Positions 1 through 8,434 of a DNA stretch of 64,000 nucleotides are shown here, in pieces. The stretch comes from Phytoactinopolyspora halotolerans. GTDB taxonomy: Bacteria; Actinomycetota; Actinomycetes; Jiangellales; Jiangellaceae. Under the pieces are notes generated by a model. It had not been told where the DNA came from and did not search any database. It worked only from the letters and a program-made list of their open reading frames with translations. The stretch spans positions 171,524-235,523 of the forward strand of contig NZ_JAAGOA010000005.1 of NCBI RefSeq assembly GCF_010550675.1. The letters are read 5' to 3'. Numbering within the stretch: the stretch's first letter is position 1; the number at the start of each line of letters is the position of its first letter. A program made the position numbers and the translations under genes.

Positions 1-43
1 CCCCGCCTGCCCCCCCGCCGCCCGCCCCCGTGGGCGGTCGCGC

Positions 44-68
44 GGGGGGCCCCCCCCCCCCCCCCCCC
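44..68. repeat. G6-C19 homopolymer tract
   Basis: Six G are followed directly by nineteen C (50-68) inside an extremely GC-rich stretch (1-80) in which I see no gene. A run this long is unusual even at this GC level. It could be a true slippage-prone tract or a sequencing or assembly artefact. Bases 1-192 otherwise hold only the presumed upstream region of the first gene. Confidence 0.7.
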
Positions 69-192
69 ACGGCGGTATCCGTTGATCTTCAATTCCACGC
101 CACCTGTGGACAAGGCAACCGCGTCCGGCCTGGTTTTCCACAATCTCCGTGGGCGCCTAGGCGTGACGCCCCAAGCCCAGCAGGGTCGATCT

Positions 193-1197
193 ATGGAACA
201 CGGGCATCATCTCTGCCGCGCCGAACCATATGTGCCGACCGGCCTGCCCATACGGGCGAAGTTGGCCGAGTTGCTGAAGCTCCAGCAAGGTGTGATTCTG
301 CGCTCGCAAGCGTATGACTGCGGGGTCACTCCGGAACAGCTCCGGTGGTTACTCAACTCGAACCGATGGCGCCGCATCCATGCCGGCGTGTACGCGTCCT
401 TCACCGGGCCGTTGCCCTTCGAATCACAGGTGTGGGCGGCGGTTCTGCGCGCTGGTCGAGGAGCTGTGGCAAGCCACCGAACCGCCGCCTACCTGGACGG
501 CGTCTGCGACGATCCAGGAGACGTCATCCACGTGACGGTTCCTGCTGACCGTCACGTCGGATCCCGGATCGATGGAGTGCGCGTCCATTACTCACGCCAC
601 GTCCACCGCACCCGCCACCCCACGCGGCTTCCACCTCGGACACGCTTGGAGGAGACCGTACTCGACCTGGTCGACAGCGCGCCCGCCGCATCGGAGGTCG
701 AGGCATGGGTGACCCGGGCGAATCAGCGGAGACTCACCACGCCCGGCCGCATCGCCGCCGCGCTCCGGCTGCGCAAGAGGATTCGCTGGCGGGCCATGCT
801 GGAAGGGATGCTCACGGATGTCGCGGCGGGAGCGCACTCGCCACTCGAACTACGCCACCTCCGTCGTGTCGAGCGCGCACATGGTCTACCCCGCGGCACA
901 CGTCAGCGGCGGGTCGGCGAGCGGCGAGCCAGCTGGATCGACGTCGACTACGACGAATACCGGCTCCGGATCGAACTGGACGGACGCATCGGTCACATCG
1001 AGGAAGGACAGTTTCGCGACCGTCGCCGCGACAATCGGGCGACAGTCGACGGCCGGACGGTGCTGCGCTACGGCCACGCCGACATCTTCGGCGATCCGTG
1101 CGGCGTCGCCGCTGAACAGGCCTGCGTGCTGGCTAGCCGGGGTTGGACGGGACGGATACGCCCATGCGGTCCGGGGTGCACGGTGGCGGCCGCATGA
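193..1197 (+). CDS. AbiEi-antitoxin-like / DUF559 domain protein
   Basis: About 334 residues. The N-terminus (LAELLKLQQGVILRSQA, then LRWLLNSNRWRRIHAGVYA) has the winged-helix pattern seen in the AbiEi antitoxin family and in the many actinobacterial proteins annotated as type IV toxin-antitoxin AbiEi domain proteins. The C-terminal part (DVDYDEYRLRIELDGRIGH, then LRYGHADIFGDP) resembles the DUF559/Vsr-type nuclease-like fold, with the usual D and E residues of the core strands. An ATG further upstream at 82 is in frame, but I chose 193 because homologues start just before the helix rich in Leu and Gln and because AGGG lies 8 nt upstream. No AbiEii toxin gene follows, so a toxin-antitoxin role is doubtful. 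The next gene is convergent. Confidence 0.7.
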   Translation: MEHGHHLCRAEPYVPTGLPIRAKLAELLKLQQGVILRSQAYDCGVTPEQLRWLLNSNRWRRIHAGVYASFTGPLPFESQVWAAVLRAGRGAVASHRTAAYLDGVCDDPGDVIHVTVPADRHVGSRIDGVRVHYSRHVHRTRHPTRLPPRTRLEETVLDLVDSAPAASEVEAWVTRANQRRLTTPGRIAAALRLRKRIRWRAMLEGMLTDVAAGAHSPLELRHLRRVERAHGLPRGTRQRRVGERRASWIDVDYDEYRLRIELDGRIGHIEEGQFRDRRRDNRATVDGRTVLRYGHADIFGDPCGVAAEQACVLASRGWTGRIRPCGPGCTVAAA

Positions 1198-1256
1198 TTG
1201 CCGTGCATCAGTGGGGTGGGAACAACAGTGATCCGCGGCGATCTCGACGTTCAGGA

Positions 1257-2390
1257 TCAGGCGACCTTACGCAGCCAGGTGAAACCGGTGTTGCTGCCCT
1301 GGCATGTCTGCAGGATCACGTCGCACTCGTCGCCGCACGTCCAGTTCGACGCCGGCCCGAGCGCGGACCCTCGGCCTGGGGCGATCTCGCGGTTGACCAC
1401 CTCGTACAGGCCGGCCTGCTCACCTTCGAGTTCCACCATGGTGCCCATCGGCATCGCGTTCCACCAGGCGTTGCCGAGGTAGTCGTGCGCGACCACGAAG
1501 GTCCCGACACCGACCGGTGTGTAGTGGCACGCAGCACCGTATGCGAGGTTGTCGATCTCCACACCGGTGGAGCAGGTGCTCACCGGAATCGTCTCGACAT
1601 CCTCCCCCAGCACGATCGCGACGTCGCTCTTGACCTCGTCGAACCTGTTGCCACCGGAGTACACAAATCGGAATTTGGTACCCACCTCGGCTTCGACCTC
1701 GACCTCGGCCGTGCTATCGGACCCGGTGGTCACCGTCTCCACGGTCTCCCACATATCGTCAGTCCGCCGCTGCAGCTCGAGGTCCCCCATGATGGCCACG
1801 CCGGCCGGCGTGGTCCACGTGGCGATGACCTCCGCGGTCTCGTCGTCGATCGGCGATGCCGTCGCCGTGATCCGCGACTGGAGCAGGTCACCGGAGACCA
1901 CCGTGACGTCGTTCGACGCGGCCTGATCGACCGCTTCGCTTCCCCCGTACGCGAGGCGGTAGATGCCGGTCTCGTCTACCTTGACGTCGGCGGTGCCCTC
2001 ACCATCTGCGAGGTTGAGTTCTGTCACCGACTCCCATGACTCCCCTTCGACGCGCTGCAGGTCGACCGGGCCGTTGACCGGGCCGCCCTCGGCGACGTGC
2101 CAGGATGCCTCGAACGGCACGGCGTCCCAATCGCTCGCCTTCTCCGGCGCGCTGAGCACCAGTTCCAGCTCGTCGGAAGGTGGCTGTGCCTCGGCTTGCA
2201 ACGCTTCGACGTTCTCGGACTCTGCCGGTGACGGCGGAACCGTCAGCGGCAACGAGACGCCGGTGGCCACGACCTTGCCGCGTGCCGAGACGTTCTCATC
2301 CGAGCTGCCGTCGGCCCCGCCGAGCAGGAAGAATGCTGACCCGGCGGCCAAGGCGGCGGCGCCGGTTCCAGCCAGCAGACGAGGCCACAT
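1257..2390 (-). CDS. membrane-anchored protein, two beta-sandwich repeats and a sortase-like C-terminal domain
   Basis: 377 residues. An N-terminal hydrophobic segment (about 4-24, LLAGTGAAALAAGSAFFLL) is a signal or anchor. Residues about 75-160 and 170-260 look like two copies of one beta-sandwich module: both carry a D/E-LQR strand, a W-E-[ST]-V-x-E/T turn, and a YRLAYGG or FRFVYSG strand. The last 85 residues resemble a sortase core: GTFVVAH (His302), a GTMVELEG..LYEVVN strand pair, ILQTC (Cys363) and WLRKV (Arg374). The His-Cys distance (61) and Cys-Arg distance (11) are close to those of sortase A. Four more Cys (288, 352, 356 and one near 282) may form disulphides. GGAGG lies 9 nt before the ATG. 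The function is unknown; a non-catalytic sortase-fold relative is possible. No LPXTG substrate gene is adjacent. Confidence 0.7.
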   Translation of the reverse strand: MWPRLLAGTGAAALAAGSAFFLLGGADGSSDENVSARGKVVATGVSLPLTVPPSPAESENVEALQAEAQPPSDELELVLSAPEKASDWDAVPFEASWHVAEGGPVNGPVDLQRVEGESWESVTELNLADGEGTADVKVDETGIYRLAYGGSEAVDQAASNDVTVVSGDLLQSRITATASPIDDETAEVIATWTTPAGVAIMGDLELQRRTDDMWETVETVTTGSDSTAEVEVEAEVGTKFRFVYSGGNRFDEVKSDVAIVLGEDVETIPVSTCSTGVEIDNLAYGAACHYTPVGVGTFVVAHDYLGNAWWNAMPMGTMVELEGEQAGLYEVVNREIAPGRGSALGPASNWTCGDECDVILQTCQGSNTGFTWLRKVA

Positions 2391-2450
2391 ACGTTACATC
2401 CTCCATGTTCACTCGCCGAGGTGTCCACGACGGTCGGGGGTGTCATTGGG

Positions 2451-3383
2451 TCAGACGATCCGGGAGATCCTCAGGTTCCACCAATCTTGGACGGACTTGT
2501 CCGCCGCCGTCGCTTCGAGGCCTTCCGGTGTAGGCTCCGGGCGCCGGACCGGGAGGAAGCCGCCGCTGGCGATCAGCGGATCGGTGACATCGCGCTCCAG
2601 CAGGCTGGCGGTCGCCAGGCCGCACGCGTACGGAAGCTCCGGCAGCGCGGCGGCAAGCGCGACCCCGGCGGCGATCCCGACCGAGGTCTCCAGCGCGCTG
2701 GATACGACGACGGGCAACCCGATCTGCTCGGCGATCCGCATGCAGGCGCGGACCCCACCCATCGGCTGAACCTTCAGCACGGCGACATCCGCCGCTTCCA
2801 TCCGGGCCACCCGCAACGGGTCGTCGGCGCGACGGATCGATTCGTCGGCGGCGATCGGCACCGATACCCTCCGGCGAAGATCGGCCAGCTCCTCAACCGT
2901 AGGACACGGTTGCTCGACATACTCCAGGCCGTGCGCCGCGTGGTCGTACCTCGGTAAGAGCCGGGCAGCGGTGTCCGCGTCCCAAGCCGCGTTGGCGTCG
3001 ATCCGGATCTTGCCCGCCGGGCCCAGGGCGTCTCGGACCGCCTCCAACCTGGCCAGGTCTTGCCCCGCACTCTGCCCGTCCGCGGCTACCTTCACCTTCG
3101 CGGTGGTGCATCCCGGGAACCGGGACAGGGTTTCGACAACCTGCTCCGGCGGTACCGCCGGCACGGTGGCATTGACCGGTACCCGATCGCGCACCGGCTC
3201 CGGCCAACCGGTGTCGGCCGCTTCGCGGGCGGCACGCCACCAGACAGCCGCCTCCGCGTCGTCGTACTCACGGAACGGTGAGAACTCCGCCCAGCCGCCG
3301 TCGCCCTCGATCAGGACGCCCTCACGGACGTCGAGGCCCCGGAACCGGGACCGCAGCGGGATCGCGTAAACGTGCATGTTCAT
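2451..3383 (-). CDS. menC: o-succinylbenzoate synthase
   Basis: 310 residues. It dehydrates SHCHC to o-succinylbenzoate in menaquinone synthesis (enolase superfamily, Mg-dependent, cytosolic). Visible motifs: TAKVKVA with the KxK acid/base lysine, IRIDANAAW (first metal Asp), LEYVEQP (metal Glu), PIAADES (metal Asp), and VLKVQPMGG with the second catalytic lysine. The length is typical for the short actinobacterial MenC. The ATG at 3383 and the ATG at 3377 are both possible starts; neither has a clear Shine-Dalgarno sequence. It is divergent from menB, and the shared 260-bp spacer carries a large perfect palindrome. The 60-bp gap to the sortase-like gene downstream does not look like an operon link. 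Confidence 0.95.
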   Translation of the reverse strand: MNMHVYAIPLRSRFRGLDVREGVLIEGDGGWAEFSPFREYDDAEAAVWWRAAREAADTGWPEPVRDRVPVNATVPAVPPEQVVETLSRFPGCTTAKVKVAADGQSAGQDLARLEAVRDALGPAGKIRIDANAAWDADTAARLLPRYDHAAHGLEYVEQPCPTVEELADLRRRVSVPIAADESIRRADDPLRVARMEAADVAVLKVQPMGGVRACMRIAEQIGLPVVVSSALETSVGIAAGVALAAALPELPYACGLATASLLERDVTDPLIASGGFLPVRRPEPTPEGLEATAADKSVQDWWNLRISRIV

Positions 3384-3532
3384 CCAACGTCAGCCGTCGA
3401 TGGCCTTGAGACCAGATACCCGCGCCCGAAGAGATCATCCTTCTCGGACACAGCGGCTCCCGCATCGGCACGGCACACGGTAAGGACTCTACCGAAGCGC
3501 CGGCCGCCTCGGTCCCTGAAGCCCATCACCGG

Positions 3533-3597
3533 CCCCGCTTTGCAATGCACACATATACGCGTGCAGCACGCGTATATGTGTGCATTGCAAAGCGGGG
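3533..3597. repeat. perfect 65-bp palindrome (32-bp arms, 1-nt centre)
   Basis: The left arm 3533-3564 is the exact reverse complement of 3566-3597, with a single A at 3565 between them. The inner part is AT-richer than the surroundings (ACATATACGCG). It lies in the menC/menB divergent spacer, 150 bp from the menC start and 34 bp upstream of the menB -10 box. It is therefore not a terminator of either flanking gene. Confidence 0.95.
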
Positions 3598-3643
3598 TTG
3601 GTCCATGGTCACCGCCGGCCGGCTGGGCCGTACTGTTGGCTGT

Positions 3644-4624
3644 GTGAGCGACAGCCCCTTCGATCCCAGCCACTGGCGTCCGGTCAGTGGCTTCGACTTC
3701 ACCGACATCACCTATCACCGGCACGTCCGGGACGGACATGACCAGGGCACGGTGCGGATCGCCTTCGACCGTCCGGAGGTGCGCAATGCGTTCCGGCCGC
3801 ACACCGTCGACGAGCTCTACCGTGCTCTCGACCATGCCCGGATGACTCCGGACGTGGGGTGTGTGCTGCTCACCGGGAACGGCCCGTCTCCCAAGGACGG
3901 CGGATGGGCATTCTGCTCCGGCGGCGACCAGCGCATCCGCGGCCGGGACGGCTATCGCTACACCACACCGGATCCCGCCGCATCCACCGGCGACGCCGGA
4001 GCGGAGGAGAATCCGCCGGGCCCGACCGACCAAGCCCCGCACGGTGGCGAACGGGTGGACCCCGCCCGCGCCGGCCGGCTGCACATCCTGGAGGTCCAGC
4101 GGCTCATCCGGTTCATGCCGAAAGTGGTGGTGGCCGTGGTACCCGGCTGGGCCGCCGGCGGCGGGCACAGCCTGCATGTGGTCTGCGATCTCACCCTCGC
4201 CAGCGCGGAACACGCACGGTTCAAGCAGACCGACGCGGACGTCGGCTCATTCGACGGCGGCTACGGCTCCGCCTATCTCGCCCGTCAGGTCGGGCAGAAA
4301 TTCGCCCGGGAGATCTTCTTCCTGGGCTCCGAATACACCGCCGACGACGGTCATCGCATGGGCATGGTGAACGCCGTCGTGCCACACGCCGAGCTGGAGA
4401 ACGTCGCGCTGGACTGGGCGGCGAAGATCAACGGCAAGAGCCCGACGGCGCAGCGGATGTTGAAGTTCGCGTTCAACTCGGTCGACGACGGCATGGTGGG
4501 ACAGCAGGTCTTCGCCGGCGAGGCGACGCGTCTGGCGTACATGACCGACGAAGCCGTCGAGGGACGCGATGCGTTTCTGGAGAAACGGTCACCGGACTGG
4601 TCCCGCTTCCCCTGGTACTACTGA
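3644..4624 (+). CDS. menB: 1,4-dihydroxy-2-naphthoyl-CoA synthase
   Basis: About 326 residues, crotonase fold, hexameric cytosolic enzyme. It cyclises o-succinylbenzoyl-CoA to DHNA-CoA. Motifs: FDRPEVRNAFRPHTVDEL, WAFCSGGDQRIRGRDGY (oxyanion-hole loop), AVVPGWAAGGGHSLHVVCDL, QTDADVGSFDGGYGSAYLAR (catalytic Asp and Ser region) and the C-terminal SPDWSRFPWYY. An insertion rich in Pro, Ala and Glu after the GGDQ loop is common in actinobacterial MenB. I placed the start at GTG 3644: TACTGT (3631-3636) ends 7 nt before it, which fits a leaderless transcript, and the upstream in-frame ATG (3545) would translate part of the palindrome. menE follows after 247 bp. Confidence 0.95.
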   Translation: MSDSPFDPSHWRPVSGFDFTDITYHRHVRDGHDQGTVRIAFDRPEVRNAFRPHTVDELYRALDHARMTPDVGCVLLTGNGPSPKDGGWAFCSGGDQRIRGRDGYRYTTPDPAASTGDAGAEENPPGPTDQAPHGGERVDPARAGRLHILEVQRLIRFMPKVVVAVVPGWAAGGGHSLHVVCDLTLASAEHARFKQTDADVGSFDGGYGSAYLARQVGQKFAREIFFLGSEYTADDGHRMGMVNAVVPHAELENVALDWAAKINGKSPTAQRMLKFAFNSVDDGMVGQQVFAGEATRLAYMTDEAVEGRDAFLEKRSPDWSRFPWYY

Positions 4625-4871
4625 GCACCTGACTCGCGCTCCGATCGGCGCGGCATGGCACGCCATGGCACCGTCACAAGCACGGCACCGTACCGCCTCG
4701 CCACGGCGCGGCGCGGTGCTGGCCGGCGGTGATCGTCGTCGCCGGCGGTTCGGACACCACGGGATGAAACCGGCCGGTGTGGGTACATCAGCGGCGAATT
4801 TCCGGACCACGTGCGCTTGTGCGCATTCAGGACTTCCAAGACGACTCAGGTTGGCTAAGCTGGTGTATGCG

Positions 4872-6098
4872 ATGCAGAGATCGATTTCGACGACAATGAC
4901 GTCGGCGACCCGCACGCTTCGAGCGGTCGAGGTGCCGTTGACCCCTGCTGTCGTGCCGCGGCTCTACCCGGCGCTACTCGATGCGCTCAGCGGAGGGCCG
5001 GCTCTGCTCCCGGTGCCGGGCAGCCCAGCGCCAGTACGTGACGAGCTGCTGGACGCGCTGCAACCGGCAGAGCCGCTGGAAGACAACGATGTCGCGCTCG
5101 TGGTGCCGACATCGGGCAGCACCGGCGAACCCAAGGGCGTGATGCTCAGCGCCAAGGCGATCCAGGCGTCCTCCGCGGCCACGCTGCGCCGGCTCGGCGG
5201 ACCGGGCCGGTGGCTGCTGGCCTTGCCCGCCACGCACGTGGCCGGCCTGATGGTGCTGGCCCGCTCGATCGCCGCCGAGACCGAGCCGGTGGCGCTCGAC
5301 CTCTCCGAGGGGTTCGATCCGGAGCTGTTCGCCGCGGCCAGCGTCCGGCTCTTCGGCAAGGGACCGGGCCGCCGGTATACCGCTCTGGTGGCCCGCCAGC
5401 TGGCCGCTCTCCTGGACGCGGACGGGGCCGCCCTCGCCGCCCTCACCGGGTACGACGCGGTCCTGGTCGGCGGATCCGCCGTCAGCGACGACCTCCTCGA
5501 ACGAGCCCGCGACGCCGGCGTCACCGTGGTCACGACGTACGGCTCCACGGAGACCGCGGGCGGTTGCGTCTACGACGGAGTGCCGCTGGACGATGTCGAG
5601 ATCGACATCACCGACGACGGCCGCATCCGCCTCGCCGGTCCGATGCTGGCCAGTGGTTACCGGCTGAATTCCCAGCTGAGCGCGGACGTCTTCGCAGACG
5701 GCTGGTTCACCACCGCCGACGCCGGCCATTTCACTCCAGACGGTCGGCTCGAAGTGGTGGGCCGGATCGACGACGTGGCGGTCTCCGGAGGCGTGAACGT
5801 GCCGCTGGCGGCGGTCGACCGGCTCGTCGCCGCACATCCGGCGGTGCGGGAGGCGCTCGCCGTCGCCGTGCCCGATCCGGAGTGGGGGCAACGGGTGGTG
5901 GTGGGTGTCGTCGCCGCCGACCCAGCCCACCCGCCGCGCCTGGAATCGATACGCGAGCACGTCATTCGACAGGCTCCCACGGCATACGCCCCGAAAGAGC
6001 TGATCGGGCTGGACCGGCTCCCGACGCTGCCGAGCGGCAAACCGGACCGTCGGTCCCTGGCCACCGAGCTGACGCCGGCCCCCACCGTGCCGTCATGA
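4872..6098 (+). CDS. menE: o-succinylbenzoate-CoA ligase
   Basis: About 408 residues. It is an AMP-forming acyl-CoA synthetase that activates o-succinylbenzoate for MenB. The P-loop-like motif VVPTSGSTGEPKGVMLS, the YGSTETAGG motif, WFTTADAGHF and VVGRIDDVAVSGGVNV define the adenylating family. The C-terminal lysine motif LPSGKPDRRSL carries the acyl-adenylating lysine. The protein is short, as in other actinobacterial MenE. The start is uncertain: ATG 4872 lies 10 nt after TAAGCT (4856-4861), and ATG 4896 is also in frame; neither has a Shine-Dalgarno sequence. The 247-bp spacer upstream has only a weak hairpin (GCCGGCG..CGCCGGC, 4724-4750). menA follows in the same direction. Confidence 0.93.
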   Translation: MQRSISTTMTSATRTLRAVEVPLTPAVVPRLYPALLDALSGGPALLPVPGSPAPVRDELLDALQPAEPLEDNDVALVVPTSGSTGEPKGVMLSAKAIQASSAATLRRLGGPGRWLLALPATHVAGLMVLARSIAAETEPVALDLSEGFDPELFAAASVRLFGKGPGRRYTALVARQLAALLDADGAALAALTGYDAVLVGGSAVSDDLLERARDAGVTVVTTYGSTETAGGCVYDGVPLDDVEIDITDDGRIRLAGPMLASGYRLNSQLSADVFADGWFTTADAGHFTPDGRLEVVGRIDDVAVSGGVNVPLAAVDRLVAAHPAVREALAVAVPDPEWGQRVVVGVVAADPAHPPRLESIREHVIRQAPTAYAPKELIGLDRLPTLPSGKPDRRSLATELTPAPTVPS

Positions 6099-6250
6099 CC
6101 TGCCGCCCGCCGTCTGCCCGGCGCACGGCGTAGTCTCAGATCTGCCGCCCGACCCGGCACGCACCGGGCGGGGCGGCAGCACGCCGTGGCCGATGCGGGA
6201 CGGCTCGGCACATCATCACGTCGACGGACGAAGGGAACGCGCACGCTCTC

Positions 6251-7126
6251 ATGGCGACGATCACACAATGGACGCAGGGGGCCCGGCCACGGACATTGCC
6301 GGTGGCGTTCGCCCCGGTTCTGGCCGGCAACGGAGCGGCTGCCGCCGCCGGCAGCGCACACCTCGGCAGAGGCGTGCTCGCGCTGGTGGTGGCTGTCGCC
6401 CTGCAGATCGGCGTGAACTTCGCGAACGACTACTCGGACGGTGTGCGCGGTACCGACGACGACCGGGTCGGCCCGTTCCGGCTGGTCGGCTCCGGAACGG
6501 TTCGGCCGTCCGCGGTCAAGACGGCGGCCTGGCTCTGTTTCGCGGTGGCCGCCGTCGCCGGACTGGTCCTCGTGGTCCTCACCCGGCAATGGTGGCTGCT
6601 GGCCGTGGGGATGGCCGCCATAGCCGCCGCCTGGTATTACACGGGCGGCACCCGGCCGTACGGGTATCGGGCGCTCGGCGAGGTATCGGTTTTCGTCTTC
6701 TTCGGTTTGGTGGCCGTGCTGGGCACCGTGTACGTGCAGGCGGAAGAGATCACGGCCGCGGCCGCCGTCACCGCCGTCGCCGTGGGCGCACCGATCTGCG
6801 CGTTACTGGTGGTGAACAACATCCGGGATGCCCCCAAGGACGCCGAAGCCGGCAAACGGACCCTCGCCGTGGTGATGGGTGACCAGAACAGCCGGCGGCT
6901 CTACGCCGCACTCATGGTCCTGCCGCTGGCCCTGGTGCCGGCGCTGATCGTCATCGCCGGAGGATGGACCGCGCTGGCGCTGCTGGCCGGACCGCTGATG
7001 GCGCGCACCACTGCGCCTGTGCTGAAGGGCGAGACCGGCGTCGCGCTCATCCCGGCGCTTCAGGGCACCAGCATGTCCGCGCTGCTCTTCGCCGTCCTGC
7101 TGGCCGCCGGCCTGGGGCTGAGTTAA
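6251..7126 (+). CDS. menA: 1,4-dihydroxy-2-naphthoate polyprenyltransferase
   Basis: 291 residues, UbiA family integral membrane protein with about eight or nine membrane segments. It prenylates DHNA to demethylmenaquinone. The first Asp-rich motif is NDYSDG (about residue 58-63), inside VNFANDYSDGVRGTDDDRVGP; the second is NNIRDAPKDAEAGKRTLAV. The N-terminal WTQGARPRTLPVAFAPVLAG is the usual MenA start. It completes a menC/B/E/A set; menD and menF are not in this window. The gene converges with the DUF4229 gene, 10 bp away. Confidence 0.95.
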   Translation: MATITQWTQGARPRTLPVAFAPVLAGNGAAAAAGSAHLGRGVLALVVAVALQIGVNFANDYSDGVRGTDDDRVGPFRLVGSGTVRPSAVKTAAWLCFAVAAVAGLVLVVLTRQWWLLAVGMAAIAAAWYYTGGTRPYGYRALGEVSVFVFFGLVAVLGTVYVQAEEITAAAAVTAVAVGAPICALLVVNNIRDAPKDAEAGKRTLAVVMGDQNSRRLYAALMVLPLALVPALIVIAGGWTALALLAGPLMARTTAPVLKGETGVALIPALQGTSMSALLFAVLLAAGLGLS

Positions 7127-7136
7127 CCGGAAGCGT

Positions 7137-7448
7137 TCAAGCTACCGCTCCGCCCCGGCTGCCCCCTTGCTCAGGTTCGGAATCCGCCGTGCGCGCCCGC
7201 TCGGCGTCGTTCCAGGCGTCCTCCGCTTCAGTGCGCGACTCCAGCCGATCCTTGATGGTCGACAGCCGCGCGTCCAGCGAGGCGGAGACGTCATCCCGGC
7301 TCCGGCGCAGCACGACGACGCTGACGACGCCCGAGGCGAACACCGCGGACAGCAACAAGACGTAGCCGCGGAAGCCGATCAGCCAGAACAATGCGGCGAT
7401 GACGGCGAAGATCAGCAGACGCAACAGCGTATATCGCACAACAGCCAT
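7137..7448 (-). CDS. DUF4229 domain membrane protein
   Basis: 103 residues. There are two hydrophobic segments near the N-terminus (about 7-25 and 28-46), followed by RRSRDDVSASLDARLSTIKDRL and a hydrophilic tail. This matches the small actinobacterial DUF4229 family, often found near menA. Function unknown. A TACGCT box (7458-7463) ends 9 nt before the ATG, so a leaderless or very short leader is likely. It shares its upstream region with the divergent ABC ATPase gene at 7604. Confidence 0.8.
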   Translation of the reverse strand: MAVVRYTLLRLLIFAVIAALFWLIGFRGYVLLLSAVFASGVVSVVVLRRSRDDVSASLDARLSTIKDRLESRTEAEDAWNDAERARTADSEPEQGGSRGGAVA

Positions 7449-7603
7449 GACGGTTTCAGCGTACTAGGTTCCGCTCCAGGATCCCCCGGACGCATCCCCG
7501 ATAGCCGAGCTCCGGTGCATCAGTCCCCGGGATGACGCGTCGGCCGCCGAGATCACCCCGCGGTGCGACGCCCTCGCCCCGGCCCGATCCATAACGTCAG
7601 GGC

Positions 7604-8434
7604 ATGCTCGATGACACACGGAACACACGCCGGGTACGGTCGGCGCCGCGCCCACCTGAGGCCGGCCACGCCGCACAGGCGAGGGAAGCCACACCGGCGA
7701 GGCAAGCCGCACCGGCCGTCGCCGGGGACCTCGTCGCCACCGATCTGGTCAAGACCTATGGAGACGGAGCGGCGGCGACACACGCGCTGGCCGGGGTGGA
7801 TCTGACCGTGCCGGCGGGCGAATCGCTCGCCGTGATGGGTCCGTCCGGCTCCGGCAAGACGACCCTGCTGCATTGCCTGGCCGGCATCGTGACGCCCACC
7901 AGCGGCTCGGTGATCTGGCGTGGCGCCGATCTGGCCACGCTGAGCGATCGCCGGCGCACGGCGCTGCGCCGCTCCGACTTCGGCTTCGTCTTCCAGTCCG
8001 GCCGGCTGCTGCCGGAGCTGCCCGCGGTGGAGAACGCCGCGCTGCCGCTGATGCTGGCCGGCACCCCACGGGACGTGGCCACCGCCCAAGCCGCGCAGTG
8101 GCTGGTCCGTCTGGGGCTCGCCGGCATGGAGCAACGCCGCCCCGGCGAGCTCTCGGGCGGCCAGGCCCAGCGGGTCGCGATCGCCCGTGCGCTGGCCGGA
8201 TCGCCCGGCGTGGTGTTCGCCGACGAGCCGACCGGCGCGCTGGACCAGCCGACCGGCGCCGACGTCATCCAGATGCTCGTCGCTACCGCCCATGCCGCGG
8301 GCGCCTCGCTCGTCGTCGTCACGCACGACATCAACGTCGCCCGGCACTGTGCGCGGATCGTGACCATGTACGACGGCCGTATCAGCGGCGAAGACGGGGC
8401 CCATACGGCGCCGGAAGGAGAGCATCGCCGATGA
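7604..8434 (+). CDS. ABC transporter ATP-binding protein (MacB/LolD type)
   Basis: 276 residues. An Ala/Pro/Arg-rich 40-residue leader precedes the ATPase domain. Walker A is MGPSGSGKTT, the Q-loop lies in FGFVFQSGRLLPELPAVEN, the signature is LSGGQAQRVAIARAL, Walker B is GVVFADEPTGALD, and the H-loop is VVVTHD. The DEPTGALD form is typical of the MacB/FtsE/LolD group that works with FtsX-like permeases. TAACGT (7592-7597) lies 6 nt before the ATG, so the gene looks leaderless. The stop overlaps the ATG of the permease gene (ATGA), so the two are translationally coupled. Confidence 0.9.
   Translation: MLDDTRNTRRVRSAPRPPEAGHAAQAREATPARQAAPAVAGDLVATDLVKTYGDGAAATHALAGVDLTVPAGESLAVMGPSGSGKTTLLHCLAGIVTPTSGSVIWRGADLATLSDRRRTALRRSDFGFVFQSGRLLPELPAVENAALPLMLAGTPRDVATAQAAQWLVRLGLAGMEQRRPGELSGGQAQRVAIARALAGSPGVVFADEPTGALDQPTGADVIQMLVATAHAAGASLVVVTHDINVARHCARIVTMYDGRISGEDGAHTAPEGEHRR

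Noticed and set aside
3380-4213. 277-codon open frame on the minus strand spanning the palindrome
   Set aside because: It crosses the menC/menB promoter region and the antisense of menB; no motif, and it would translate the palindrome.
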